Shown one piece after another: positions 17,129 through 26,714 of a stretch of 64,000 nucleotides of DNA. This DNA is from Gemmatimonadota bacterium (GTDB lineage Bacteria; Latescibacterota; UBA2968; UBA8231). Below the pieces are notes generated by a model. The model saw only the letters and a program-made list of their open reading frames with translations, made no database searches and was not told the origin of the DNA. The DNA lies in NCBI GenBank assembly GCA_009840005.1, contig VXOR01000074.1:82106-146105 (forward strand), given 5' to 3'. Made by a program: the position numbers and the translations under genes. Every line of letters starts with the position of its first letter. The first letter of the stretch is position 1.

Positions 17129-19327
17129 ATGAATCCCTCCGTCATCGTCCTCTTGACCCTCTTTTTAGCAAGTTGCGCTGCCGATCCCTACCAGACTCCC
17201 GGCACCCAGCGCATGGCCGAGCAACTCGCCGCCCTCGCTGCTCAGGCCAACGCCGAGGACAACATCTATTTGAGCCAGCGCCGCGTTGACTGGCTGCGCC
17301 GCCAGCCCGTGCCAGACGACCCCGTGCAACAGCTCAGCCAACAGGTTGAACTGGCCAAAGAGTTATTGCGCGCTGGCGCATCCGCCGAGGCAGCCGCCCT
17401 GTTCGAGCAGGTGCGCCAGCAAGCCGACGCCCACCTTCGGCTGAGCTCAGGTCGAAGCCGCTTCCGCACCCGACCGAGCCTTGAAGAGATGATAGCCCTC
17501 GCCTATTTGCGGCTCGGCGAGCAGCAAAACTGCATTGACGACCACAACCTCGCTTCCTGCCTGCTGCCCATCGCGCCCGAAGGGGTTCATAAGCTACAAG
17601 GTGGATCGCGTGCAGCCATCGCTTACTACCGAGCAATTCTAAAAAAGACGCCCTACAACCTGACCTCGCGTTGGTTGCTCAACATCGCCTATATGACCGT
17701 GGGCGAGTATCCGCACCAAGTACCAGCCGTCCATCTCATTCCCCCGGAAGTCTTCGTCGCTGACGCCGATATTGGCCACTTCCCCGACCGGGCTGCCGCC
17801 CTAGGGTTGAATGTCCTCGGCTTGGCCGGAGGCGGCATTATGGAAGACTTTGACAACGACGGCTTCCTCGACATCATCGCCACCTCTTGGGGACTCGACG
17901 ATCCACTGCGCTACTTCCGCAACCAAGGCGACGGCACTTTCGCCGAGCGCACCGCTGCCGCTGGCTTGACCGGCCTAGTCGGCGGCCTCAACGCCGTGCA
18001 GACGGACTTTGACAACGACGGCTTTGCCGACGTGTTGGTCTTGCGCGGCGGCTGGTTTGGTGCCGACGGCCTCCATCCCAACTCGCTATTGCGCAACCAA
18101 GGCGACGGCACCTTCGCCGATGCAACCGAGGCGGCTGGGCTGCTCACGTTGCACCCAACGCAGACCGCGGCTTGGGCCGACTTCGACAACGACGGTTGGC
18201 TCGACCTATTCGTGGGCAACGAATCCTCTGCCGAAGAGCATCATCCCTGTGAGCTGTTCCGCAATCAAGGCGACGGAACCTTTGTTGATGTGGCGGCAGA
18301 AGTCGGCTTGGACGTCGAGGGCTTCGTCAAAGGGGTGGCTTGGGGCGACATTGACAACGACCGCCGGCCCGACCTCTACATCTCCCGCCTCGGACAGCCC
18401 AATCTACTTTTCCACAACGATGGGCCAGACGCCAACGGCCAATGGCGTTTCTCCGACATAACCGCCCGCGCTGGCGTGAGCCAGCCGACTTTTAGCTTCC
18501 CAGTGTGGTTTTGGGACTACGACAACGACGGGTTCCTCGACCTGTTCGTCTCCGGCTACAAGGCCGACGCTGGCGACGTCGCCGCCGACTACATGGGCCT
18601 ACCGCACAAGGGCGAGCCACCGCGCCTCTACCGCAACCAAGGGGACGGGACCTTCGCCGACATGGCCCAACAAACCCAAAGCGACAAAGTACTCTATACG
18701 ATGGGCTGTAACTTTGGCGACCTCGACAACGACGGCTGGCTCGATTTCTACGCTGGCACCGGCGATCCCGACTACCGTTCGCTAATGCCCAACCGCATGT
18801 TTCGCAACGCCGCAGGGCAGCGTTTCGAGGATGTAACCACTTCCGGCGGCTTTGGGCACCTGCAAAAAGGACACGGCGTCGCCTTCGGTGATATCGACAA
18901 CGACGGCGATCAGGACATCTACGCAGTGGTCGGTGGAGCCTATTCGGGAGACGTGTACACCAATGTGCTCTTTGAAAACCCCGGACACGGCAACCATTGG
19001 ATCACTCTCAAGCTAGAGGGAACTAAGTCGAATCGAGCCGGGATCGGGACGCGGATTCAAGCCCGCACAAAGACGCGGACGATCCACGTCCTCGCTGGCA
19101 CAGGCGCGAGTTTTGGGGCCTCGACCTTACAACAGGAAATAGGGCTGGGGGAAGCGGAGGTACTCGACGCGCTGATCTTGCACTGGCCGTCGGGCACAGT
19201 GCAAACCTTTACCGACGTGCCGGTCAATGAAGTGTACCGGATTCGCGAAGACGCCACAGCCTTGGATCGCTTGTCCGTCAATCCCCTCGCGCTAGCTACC
19301 GAGGGGCAGGGAACGCATAGCCACTAG
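17129..19327 (+). CDS. CRTAC1-family lipoprotein with FG-GAP/VCBS repeats and ASPIC domain
   Basis: A 732-residue protein with a lipoprotein signal ending in LASC. Residues 20-200 are helical and TPR-like. From about residue 210 onward repeated FG-GAP/VCBS units follow, with calcium-binding DFDNDGF/DLF and RNQGDGTFA motifs recurring through the centre. The C-terminal ASPIC/UnbV domain contains NHWITLKLEGTKSNRAGIGT and ILHWPSGTVQTFTDV. Such proteins are extracellular beta-propellers of unclear function. The segment LRLSSGRS near residue 105 is encoded by a copy of the dispersed 23-bp palindrome (17435-17457). It converges with the minus-strand locus, 11 bp away, without a visible terminator. 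Confidence 0.87.
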   Translation: MNPSVIVLLTLFLASCAADPYQTPGTQRMAEQLAALAAQANAEDNIYLSQRRVDWLRRQPVPDDPVQQLSQQVELAKELLRAGASAEAAALFEQVRQQADAHLRLSSGRSRFRTRPSLEEMIALAYLRLGEQQNCIDDHNLASCLLPIAPEGVHKLQGGSRAAIAYYRAILKKTPYNLTSRWLLNIAYMTVGEYPHQVPAVHLIPPEVFVADADIGHFPDRAAALGLNVLGLAGGGIMEDFDNDGFLDIIATSWGLDDPLRYFRNQGDGTFAERTAAAGLTGLVGGLNAVQTDFDNDGFADVLVLRGGWFGADGLHPNSLLRNQGDGTFADATEAAGLLTLHPTQTAAWADFDNDGWLDLFVGNESSAEEHHPCELFRNQGDGTFVDVAAEVGLDVEGFVKGVAWGDIDNDRRPDLYISRLGQPNLLFHNDGPDANGQWRFSDITARAGVSQPTFSFPVWFWDYDNDGFLDLFVSGYKADAGDVAADYMGLPHKGEPPRLYRNQGDGTFADMAQQTQSDKVLYTMGCNFGDLDNDGWLDFYAGTGDPDYRSLMPNRMFRNAAGQRFEDVTTSGGFGHLQKGHGVAFGDIDNDGDQDIYAVVGGAYSGDVYTNVLFENPGHGNHWITLKLEGTKSNRAGIGTRIQARTKTRTIHVLAGTGASFGASTLQQEIGLGEAEVLDALILHWPSGTVQTFTDVPVNEVYRIREDATALDRLSVNPLALATEGQGTHSH
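17435..17457. repeat. Dispersed 23-bp near-palindrome, copy 1 (inside CRTAC1 gene)
   Basis: The copy reads CTTCGGCTGAGCTCAGG followed by TCGAAG and is almost its own reverse complement. It is in frame inside the lipoprotein gene, encoding LRLSSGRS. The same element occurs at 34318, 37767, 55363 (expanded) and 60779. Confidence 0.8.
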
Positions 19328-19338
19328 CACCGAGAGGC

Positions 19339-21222
19339 TTATAGCCGGGCCAACAGCCGCGCCGCCGTGGCGTGGTTCGGGTCCACCGCCAATAACTGCT
19401 GCAATGCCTGCCGCGCCTCGGCAATGTGACCCAATCGCTGGTAGGAAAGCGCCATGCTCAAATAAGCTTTGACGTGGCGTGGTTCCAAAGAGAGCGCCGA
19501 GGCAAACGCGGCGACCGCCCGCTCGTTCTCCCCGGCCTTCTGCAAGGCCAACCCCAAATTGAAGTGGTGCGAGGCGTCGGCCCGGTTGAGTGCGACGGCT
19601 TTTTGGTAGGCGGAGATCGCCTGCGAGAAGTCTCCCATCTGCAAATAGGCCGTGCCGAGGTTGTTGTATGCCGGGGCGTAGTCGAACTCGTCGAGGGCCT
19701 CGCGGAAGCGTTCTTCGGCCCTGGCGAACTCGCCCCGCTGCAAAAAGACCAACCCCTGCGCGTTGAGCGCTTCGACGTAGCGCGGCTTGTGGTCGATTGC
19801 CTGCTGGTAGTGCATATGCGCCTTTTCCCAATCGCCTTGTCGCCCCCGTCGCGCGTAGAGTAAGCCGAGGTTTTTGTGCGCCTCATAGGCCCCTGCATCC
19901 AGCTCCAGCGCCCGCTCATACTCTCCGGCGGCCCTCTCCCAATCGCCCTGCCGCGCATAGAAGACACCTAAGTTGTTGTGGGCACCGGCCAAGTCCGGGA
20001 ACAATTCGACCATCTTCTCCCGCGCCTCGGCCTCGTCAGCCGTCCAGTAAAGCTGAAAAAGCGACAGCGCCACTACTGGCACCGCGAAATAGGCCAACTG
20101 TCGGCCAGTTTCGCGGACGTACGAGACCAAGCCGCTTGGCAATGTCTGCAATCCAATGCGGTTGGCCCCCTCCTCGGCATTGATCCCCAGATTGGCTTGG
20201 TTTTTGCGGTCGCGAATTTTCCAGATGAACCCATCGAAATAATAGTGCAAAAGCGTCGAGGTGATGACGAAGATCTCGACCATTTTGATCGCCTGCTCGG
20301 ACTTGAGGAAGCCCTCCATCATGTTGATGCTGCCGTAGGCAAAGCAGACCAGCACGTACGCGACCAAGATCGGCAAAGTGCGCGTGGTGAAGAAGGTGCG
20401 CAGGAGCTTGGTGGTGCGCTCCTGCCTTTTGACGAGGTTGTTGTTGTAGATCCAGACGATGGCGAAGTACTGAATATCGTGAAAAACGGCAAAGGCCGCG
20501 TACCCGATGACGAGGTCGTTGATATGTATCCAGCCGTAGTAGATGATAAACACCGTGGTCGCCATCACCGCGATTTTGGGCAGGCTTATCTTCTGACCGG
20601 TGACCGCCCGCCGGACTATATTGGCCAAGTACGCCGCGAGCACGGCCATCGTAACATAGAACAGCACCTTTTTGAGCAGGAACGTCAATTCAGCCGACAG
20701 GAAGGGTACGCCGACCCGCTGGTTGTGGTCGAGGATGCGATGGAAGTATTCGGGGCTATAGATGACCACCGTTGCAAAGGCACACAAGGTCAATAGCCAG
20801 TCGAGCCGGGAATTGAGTTTGGAGAAAATTTTGTTTTTGGCATCGTATATCCGCATGATGCCGTAGTGCTGCATAAACAGGTGCCAGATCTCCCACACTA
20901 GCACCATTAGGAAAAGCCCGTGCAGGGTATTGAATTGCGCCAACGCCGTCACGATGAGCACGACCACAGGCGCGACGAGGAACTTCTCCTTGAAGGTGCT
21001 GAATAGCTCTGGGTCGCCGTATGCGCGCATAAAGCCCGGCAGGTGATGGCCGGTGGCAAACAGCGCCAGCGCGTAGAAGGCAATGGTCTGCGAGTCGAAC
21101 ACGGCCCGCAATGGCAGCATGGTCACCAAGCACAAAAGTGGCGTACCAATAAAAAAGAACAGATCGCCAAAGGGCGAGATGATCCACTTCTGATCGCGAT
21201 ACACGGCTGGAGCGACAGTCAT
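19339..21222 (-). CDS. Polytopic membrane protein with C-terminal TPR repeats
   Basis: A 627-residue protein. The ATG at 21222 follows AGGAGG closely; an upstream in-frame start would lie inside the preceding gene. Residues 1-400 contain many hydrophobic segments (for example FFFIGTPLLCLVTMLPL, LVAPVVVLIVTALA, VLFYVTMAVLAAYLANIV), with histidine-rich spots GHHLPGF and WHLFMQHYG. From about residue 400 a run of roughly seven TPR units follows (AHNNLGVFYARQGDWERAAG, ALNAQGLVFLQRGEFARAEE and others). I do not recognise the membrane domain. It is the last gene of the surface-protein locus, so the TPR part may act as a scaffold for export or modification of the neighbouring proteins; this is inference. 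Confidence 0.75.
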   Translation of the reverse strand: MTVAPAVYRDQKWIISPFGDLFFFIGTPLLCLVTMLPLRAVFDSQTIAFYALALFATGHHLPGFMRAYGDPELFSTFKEKFLVAPVVVLIVTALAQFNTLHGLFLMVLVWEIWHLFMQHYGIMRIYDAKNKIFSKLNSRLDWLLTLCAFATVVIYSPEYFHRILDHNQRVGVPFLSAELTFLLKKVLFYVTMAVLAAYLANIVRRAVTGQKISLPKIAVMATTVFIIYYGWIHINDLVIGYAAFAVFHDIQYFAIVWIYNNNLVKRQERTTKLLRTFFTTRTLPILVAYVLVCFAYGSINMMEGFLKSEQAIKMVEIFVITSTLLHYYFDGFIWKIRDRKNQANLGINAEEGANRIGLQTLPSGLVSYVRETGRQLAYFAVPVVALSLFQLYWTADEAEAREKMVELFPDLAGAHNNLGVFYARQGDWERAAGEYERALELDAGAYEAHKNLGLLYARRGRQGDWEKAHMHYQQAIDHKPRYVEALNAQGLVFLQRGEFARAEERFREALDEFDYAPAYNNLGTAYLQMGDFSQAISAYQKAVALNRADASHHFNLGLALQKAGENERAVAAFASALSLEPRHVKAYLSMALSYQRLGHIAEARQALQQLLAVDPNHATAARLLARL

Positions 21223-21228
21223 GGCCCT

Positions 21229-21758
21229 CCTCAATAGGCTACGGCTAGGGTGCGTATTACTTCTCCCTGCCCGGCGTCGGCTCCCGCGTCTATGCGGCAC
21301 ACGTAAACCCCAGGCACCACCCGAGCACCCGACGCATCCAATCCTCCCCAGCTAAACGACTGCAAAACACTCACATCTGACGAAGCAAGAGTCGCCACCT
21401 CTCGACCCGCCAAGTCGAAAATGCGCACGCTCGGAGACGCATCCACCGCCTTGAACAGCGCAAAGCGGATCTGCACGCGGTCGTTGATCCCATCGCCGTT
21501 GGGCGAAAACACCGACGGCACAACCTGCAAATCGCCGATCAGTCGCTCACTGCCGGGTAAGTCCGGCAGGAATACTAAGTTCGCTTGCCGCTCAGCCGCC
21601 TCCACTGACTGCCACAGATCGGGACGCGCTTCCTGACCTAAGTCGGCGGCAAAGACCGTGGCATTGCGCAGGACCTTGGTGGTAAACTCCACGGCTATCG
21701 AATCCGTCCGCACCACCTCCGGCAAATCGACAAACAGCAGCGAATCCCCCACCACGCG
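21229..21758. repeat. 530-bp homogenised tract, copy A
   Basis: Bases 21229-21758 match 23614-24143 at 529 of 530 positions; the only difference is at 21276 (G) versus 23661 (A), a silent change. The tract covers the C-terminal 174 or so codons of two neighbouring paralogues, which diverge abruptly beyond it. This indicates recent gene conversion or partial duplication. Confidence 0.9.
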
Positions 21759-23600
21759 GACCGCGTGCGGTTCTCGCGCCGCACCACCAATCCGCAACCG
21801 CACGTCCGCTGCATCCACCGCACTCGGCGTGGAAAAGCGCAGCCGGTCAAAGCCCGTGTCGCCTTCGGCCGCGTTCGTCCACAATGTGTATGTGAACTGC
21901 GTCGTCTCGTTGGGCACGGCGTGACGCGGCATAACTTGCCCAGCCGCCTGGGCGACCAACGCATCCTCAAAATCCAGCGATAGGGCGTGTAGCACTGGAG
22001 CGACGGCCGGCTCCTCGGTGGAGAGAATCAACTCCAACTGGATAAAGCGGCGCGGTGTCTCCGACTTAAACGCCTCGCCGGAAAACTGATAAAAGTTGCT
22101 CCACGCCCCCCAATCAGCTCCCACAACGACCAAAGTGTCGATGGGGCCGCGGATGACTTTGGGCAAGTTGTTGTAGCGCGTCTCAGTGACTTCCTCGCCC
22201 TTTTTGTCGTAAAACGTGTATAGCTCTTGCAGGACGTTGCCCGAACGCGAGCGCACCTGCAACTGCGTCTTATCGGGCGTTGTCGCCTCCCAGCGCAAGC
22301 GCTTGATGGCCTTGGCGCGGCCATCGCCAGCGAGTTGGCCGAGATCGATAAAGTCCGAGCGCAACATCACCTGCGCCGGATAGCCCGGCGAAAAGAGCAT
22401 AAATTCCATTGGATGCGAAAACCAACCTTGGTCCTCGTGGCCGTGCCAGAAGATGTAGCGCATCTTGCGCGGTTGAAAAAGATAGCGAATGTGGCGGACT
22501 AGCCGCGCGGATGCTAACGCCGCGTCAATGGCCATGTCCTCGCGCAGCAGGAAGGTCAGGTCCAAATCCCCGCCGGTAGTGAGCCGTCCGTCCGAGAACA
22601 AGATGTTGTAGCCGCGCCCGTGATGCAGGCGTTCAAACAAGAAACTCGACGTGCCCTCACCCCGAGTTTTAAAATATATAAATAGCTCATCGATCCAGAA
22701 CAGCGCCCCCAAATCCACCTGCCACCACAGCCCGCCCTCGCGCCAGCCGCCCTTGGTCCCCCCCGAGGTGAGAATATTGCCGAAGGTGTCCATGTTGCCG
22801 TCGAACATATTCTGCGGCTCACGCGCCAGCAGGCCGTGTTCAAAGCGCCCACCTCGTTCCAAGGTCCCCAAGCTGACGTTGTCCCCTTGGGAAAGAATCT
22901 CTATTTCGGCTAAGGCTGCATCAGGGCTCTTTTCATCGGCGACGATGCGGATCAGCCGCACCATCTGGAAGTCTTGCTCGGCATTCAAATCAACGTCTCT
23001 GTCCGCGTCGAGCACCCGCGTGGTATCCAGCGCACTGCCCAGCAGCGGAATCGCAATGCTAGTTTCGGTGTTGGGCTTGGTCGTCTGGAAGATCTTGCGA
23101 TAGCGGAACACGTCGTCTTGCGCTTGGATCCGGGCACCCTGAGTGATAAAGACGCTAAATTGCCGCAAAGGCCGAGCGCCCTCTTCGTCGGGGAATATCA
23201 GCTTGATCTCCCGCGCCAGCACCGGCCGACCCAAGTCGATATCGACCGACCAATCGACGAGCTGGTCTGCTATATCGGGTTGCCAATAGGTCGCCGGATC
23301 GCCATCCATGAGCTTGGGTGCGTCCGCCTCATTACTGCCGGCGCGCCATATTCCGCCTTCGACCTCGCCGCGCTTCTTAGAAGGATGGGTGAAGAGGTGG
23401 GCGTCGAGGGTCGCGTTGATCTGCTTGCGGAATTTCTTCAACTTCAGCGAACCGTCGTCTGCAAACTCGACTATGTCCACCGGAAATTCCCAAGTCGCCC
23501 ACTCGGACGGGGTGTCGAAGCGGACCTCCTCGGCCCGGCTCACACCGCAGATGAACAGCCCCAAGAGCAAATGGCAAACCCTGTGTTTTCTCTGCATCAT
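21231..23600 (-). CDS. Secreted discoidin-like protein with FlgD-type C terminus, -VAY family member 1
   Basis: A 789-residue exported protein with signal peptide MMQRKHRVCHLLLGLFICGVSRA. Two discoidin (F5/8 type C)-like segments are suggested by SVDIDLGRPVLAREIKLIFP near residue 135 and GGLWWQVDLGALFWIDELFI near residue 290. The C-terminal region VVPSVFSPNGDGINDRVQIR, followed by VRIFDLAGREVATL and VPGVYVCRIDAG, is a FlgD/CHU_C-like Ig domain. It ends in RTLAVAY, an ending shared in form with four other proteins in this window. The last 174 or so residues are identical to those of the upstream gene. Its SD overlaps the upstream stop region. Likely role: surface-displayed binding protein; ligand unknown. 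Confidence 0.8.
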   Translation of the reverse strand: MMQRKHRVCHLLLGLFICGVSRAEEVRFDTPSEWATWEFPVDIVEFADDGSLKLKKFRKQINATLDAHLFTHPSKKRGEVEGGIWRAGSNEADAPKLMDGDPATYWQPDIADQLVDWSVDIDLGRPVLAREIKLIFPDEEGARPLRQFSVFITQGARIQAQDDVFRYRKIFQTTKPNTETSIAIPLLGSALDTTRVLDADRDVDLNAEQDFQMVRLIRIVADEKSPDAALAEIEILSQGDNVSLGTLERGGRFEHGLLAREPQNMFDGNMDTFGNILTSGGTKGGWREGGLWWQVDLGALFWIDELFIYFKTRGEGTSSFLFERLHHGRGYNILFSDGRLTTGGDLDLTFLLREDMAIDAALASARLVRHIRYLFQPRKMRYIFWHGHEDQGWFSHPMEFMLFSPGYPAQVMLRSDFIDLGQLAGDGRAKAIKRLRWEATTPDKTQLQVRSRSGNVLQELYTFYDKKGEEVTETRYNNLPKVIRGPIDTLVVVGADWGAWSNFYQFSGEAFKSETPRRFIQLELILSTEEPAVAPVLHALSLDFEDALVAQAAGQVMPRHAVPNETTQFTYTLWTNAAEGDTGFDRLRFSTPSAVDAADVRLRIGGAAREPHAVRVVGDSLLFVDLPEVVRTDSIAVEFTTKVLRNATVFAADLGQEARPDLWQSVEAAERQANLVFLPDLPGSERLIGDLQVVPSVFSPNGDGINDRVQIRFALFKAVDASPSVRIFDLAGREVATLASSDVSVLQSFSWGGLDASGARVVPGVYVCRIDAGADAGQGEVIRTLAVAY

Positions 23601-23613
23601 ACCGCTCTACCCA

Positions 23614-24143
23614 CCTCAATAGGCTACGGCTAGGGTGCGTATTACTTCTCCCTGCCCGGCATCGGCTCCCGCGTCTATGCGGCACACGTAAACCCCAGGC
23701 ACCACCCGAGCACCCGACGCATCCAATCCTCCCCAGCTAAACGACTGCAAAACACTCACATCTGACGAAGCAAGAGTCGCCACCTCTCGACCCGCCAAGT
23801 CGAAAATGCGCACGCTCGGAGACGCATCCACCGCCTTGAACAGCGCAAAGCGGATCTGCACGCGGTCGTTGATCCCATCGCCGTTGGGCGAAAACACCGA
23901 CGGCACAACCTGCAAATCGCCGATCAGTCGCTCACTGCCGGGTAAGTCCGGCAGGAATACTAAGTTCGCTTGCCGCTCAGCCGCCTCCACTGACTGCCAC
24001 AGATCGGGACGCGCTTCCTGACCTAAGTCGGCGGCAAAGACCGTGGCATTGCGCAGGACCTTGGTGGTAAACTCCACGGCTATCGAATCCGTCCGCACCA
24101 CCTCCGGCAAATCGACAAACAGCAGCGAATCCCCCACCACGCG
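23614..24143. repeat. 530-bp homogenised tract, copy B
   Basis: Second copy of the tract at 21229-21758, offset 2385 bp, same orientation, with one silent base difference. It forms the 3' end of the neighbouring paralogue. Confidence 0.9.
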
Positions 24144-25964
24144 CACCGCGCTCGCCTCGCGTTCCACGCCGCCGATCCACAGCCGCACATTTGCGGCAGC
24201 CACCGCACTCGGCGTGGAAAGGCGCAGCCGGTCAAAGCCCGTGTCGCCTTCGGTAGTGCTCGTCCGCAGCACATACGTAAACCGCGTCCCCTCGTTAGGG
24301 ACGGCGTGGCGCGGCGCAATCTGTCCGGCTGCCTGCGAAACCAACGCATCCTCAAAATCCAGTGCCAGCGCGTGCAACACCGGTGCGACAGCCGGATCCT
24401 CGGTGGAGATAATCAGCTCCAACTGGATAAAACGGCGCGGCGTCTCCGACTTAAACGCCTCGCCCGAAAACTGATAGAAGTTGCTCCACGCACCCCAATC
24501 GGCCCCCACGACGACCATGGTGTCAATGGGACCGCGGATGACTTTGGGCAAGCTATTGTAGCGCGTCTCGGTGACTTCCTCACCCTTTTTGTCGTAGAAA
24601 GTATAGAACTCTTGCAGAGTATTGCCCGACCGCGAGCGCACCTGCAACCGCGTCTGATCCGGCGTGGTCGCCTCCCAGAGCAAGCGCTTGATGGCCTTGG
24701 CGCGGCCATCGCCCGCGAGTTGGCCGAGGTTGATAAAGTCCGAGAGCAACACCACTTGCGCGGGGTAGCCCGGCGAGAACAGCATCAACTCCATGGGGTG
24801 AGAAAACCAGCCTGTGTCGGTCAGCGAATGCCAGAATAAGTAGCGAATTTTGCGCGGCGCAAACGCGTAGCGATGGTGGCGCAAGTTCCACTCTGCGCCG
24901 ACTGGCCTTGGCTCGAAGATCAGCGGCGTGTAGTCGATATCGCCGGCAATGGTTCTCCGCCCATCGGAAAAGAGGATTTGGTATCCAGAACCAGCCTGCA
25001 ATCCCTCGAACAGGAAGCTCGACAGGCCCTCGCCGCGATCCTGCCAGTAGATGAATGCCTCGTCGAGCCAGAACAGCGCCCCTAAATCAACTGACCACCA
25101 CACCCCGCTCTCGCGCCAGCCGCCTTTAGTCTTAACGGTGAATATATTGCCGTACGTGTCGGTGATGCCGTCGAACATATTCTGTGGCTCACGCGCCAAA
25201 AGTCCGTTGTCGAAGCTGCCGCCGCGCGCCAAAACTCCGAGGCTTATGTTGTCGCCCGCGGCCATCACCTCTACTTCGGCCAAAGCCGCATCCGCACTCT
25301 TTTCGTCGGCGCGCACGCGCACGAAGCGCACCATGCGGAAGGTATTCAGCGCGGCTGGTTCCAGCCCGAGATTTTCGTCGATGACCCGCGTTATGTCGCG
25401 CTCGCCGACTAGATCAATATCGACGACCTGCTCTTGGTTGGGCTGAGTCGTCTGAAAGGCTTGGTCGAACTTGAATACGTCATCCGTGGATTGGATGCGC
25501 GCACCATTGGCCGTGAAAACGCTAAATTGCCGCCAAGGACGCGCTCCTGCGCGGTCGGGAAACACCAAGCGAATGCGCTCGGCTAGCACGGGCCGCCCCA
25601 AGTCGATGGTCACCACCCAATCGACCAAGTCGTCGGCTTGGCTAGGCCGCCACACCGTCTCCAGATTGCCGTCCATGATGCGCCGGGCCGCCGTCGGATT
25701 GGATCCGACCTGCCAGATCCCCCCCTGGACCTTGCCACGGGTCTGGGTGGGCTGGGTGAAGAGATGAGCATCGAGGGTGGCGTTGATTTCCTTGCGGAAT
25801 TTTCTCAGCTCTAGCGAGCCGTCGTCGGCAAACTGGACGATGTCAACAGGAACTTCCCAAGTCGCCCACTCGGCCGGGGAGTCGAAGCGGATTTCTTCGG
25901 CATGGCTAACACCGCAGATGAACAGGGCCGTGAGCACGCAGCAAATCCCGCGTCTCTCGATCAT
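23616..25964 (-). CDS. Secreted discoidin-like protein with FlgD-type C terminus, -VAY family member 2
   Basis: A 782-residue tandem paralogue of the next downstream gene. I placed the start at 25964 (MIERRGICCVLTALFICGVS) because it aligns with the paralogue's signal peptide; a GTG at 26012 would add 16 residues. It has the same layout: discoidin-like segments (TIDLGRPVLAERIRLVFP, GVWWSVDLGALFWLDEAFI), a linker, then the FSPNGDGIND FlgD-type domain and the RTLAVAY terminus. The N-terminal two thirds have diverged while the C-terminal 530 bp are almost unchanged. The gap to the downstream paralogue is 15 bp. Ligand and exact function are unknown. Confidence 0.8.
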   Translation of the reverse strand: MIERRGICCVLTALFICGVSHAEEIRFDSPAEWATWEVPVDIVQFADDGSLELRKFRKEINATLDAHLFTQPTQTRGKVQGGIWQVGSNPTAARRIMDGNLETVWRPSQADDLVDWVVTIDLGRPVLAERIRLVFPDRAGARPWRQFSVFTANGARIQSTDDVFKFDQAFQTTQPNQEQVVDIDLVGERDITRVIDENLGLEPAALNTFRMVRFVRVRADEKSADAALAEVEVMAAGDNISLGVLARGGSFDNGLLAREPQNMFDGITDTYGNIFTVKTKGGWRESGVWWSVDLGALFWLDEAFIYWQDRGEGLSSFLFEGLQAGSGYQILFSDGRRTIAGDIDYTPLIFEPRPVGAEWNLRHHRYAFAPRKIRYLFWHSLTDTGWFSHPMELMLFSPGYPAQVVLLSDFINLGQLAGDGRAKAIKRLLWEATTPDQTRLQVRSRSGNTLQEFYTFYDKKGEEVTETRYNSLPKVIRGPIDTMVVVGADWGAWSNFYQFSGEAFKSETPRRFIQLELIISTEDPAVAPVLHALALDFEDALVSQAAGQIAPRHAVPNEGTRFTYVLRTSTTEGDTGFDRLRLSTPSAVAAANVRLWIGGVEREASAVRVVGDSLLFVDLPEVVRTDSIAVEFTTKVLRNATVFAADLGQEARPDLWQSVEAAERQANLVFLPDLPGSERLIGDLQVVPSVFSPNGDGINDRVQIRFALFKAVDASPSVRIFDLAGREVATLASSDVSVLQSFSWGGLDASGARVVPGVYVCRIDAGADAGQGEVIRTLAVAY

Positions 25965-26021
25965 GCATGCTACTGCAAGCCTCGTTGATATTGAAGTAAA
26001 ACTTCTCATCACCAGAAGGTT

Positions 26022-26684
26022 TTACAGTTCCAACGACCTCATGAATTCTACGACAGTCTCACCCGTCTGCTGTGCGACTTCATCGAGTAGATCATCCACA
26101 GTGTACACGCCGGCTGACTCGGGTTTTTCCACTTGCCCGATCAGAACATGCGTCGCTTCCACCTTGTTGGTTGCTAAGTGCCTTATTTCTAGCTCCAAGT
26201 TCACGTGGCCGTGGCCCGCCCGATGGTTCCTAGTGATTACTTGGGACGGGGTTATTTCTTGCCAGAAATGGAGGTCTGTTACCACAAATGAAACCGCGAA
26301 CTCGGGCGATGCATTTTTGTTCGCAAAGGCATCGCCTTTGCTTTGCAATTCCCTGATGAGACGGGGGATGATCGCCAGATGGAGGTCTGTCACCTGCGAG
26401 CGGAGGTAGCTTTTATTAACAGTGCCGAAAAAGGCGAATAGACCGTGATCTTCCAGCGGCGGCGTTTGGGCGCGCGCTATTGCTCTTTCGATTTTGTCCT
26501 GATAGGCCGAGCGGCCCCGGATCAGCAAAGGCCCGATCTGTCCCTCGGTAACGCTGGGAGAAGTCACTGATACCCCACGATCGGATAAGTTCAACTGGCG
26601 TTTGGCCCTCGCGCCCGATCCTTGGGCGCAGGCCGTGAGCGCGATGAGTACCGCTAGCGCGGAAATGCTCACGAGGTTCGACAT
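26022..26684 (-). CDS. Putative lipoprotein of unknown function
   Basis: A 220-residue protein with a lipoprotein signal (SALAVLIALTAC, Cys19). The mature part is soluble and mixed alpha/beta, with LHLAIIPRLIRELQSKGDAF and HVNLELEIRHLATNKVEATH. The ATG follows TAGGAG about 10 bp upstream. It sits inside the surface-protein operon between two -VAY family genes and looks less GC-rich than them, so it may have a different origin. I recognise no family. Roles such as an outer-membrane assembly accessory are possible but unsupported. Confidence 0.65.
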   Translation of the reverse strand: MSNLVSISALAVLIALTACAQGSGARAKRQLNLSDRGVSVTSPSVTEGQIGPLLIRGRSAYQDKIERAIARAQTPPLEDHGLFAFFGTVNKSYLRSQVTDLHLAIIPRLIRELQSKGDAFANKNASPEFAVSFVVTDLHFWQEITPSQVITRNHRAGHGHVNLELEIRHLATNKVEATHVLIGQVEKPESAGVYTVDDLLDEVAQQTGETVVEFMRSLEL

Positions 26685-26714
26685 GGCTTCAAGCTCCTAC
26701 GGGTCGTTGTAAGT

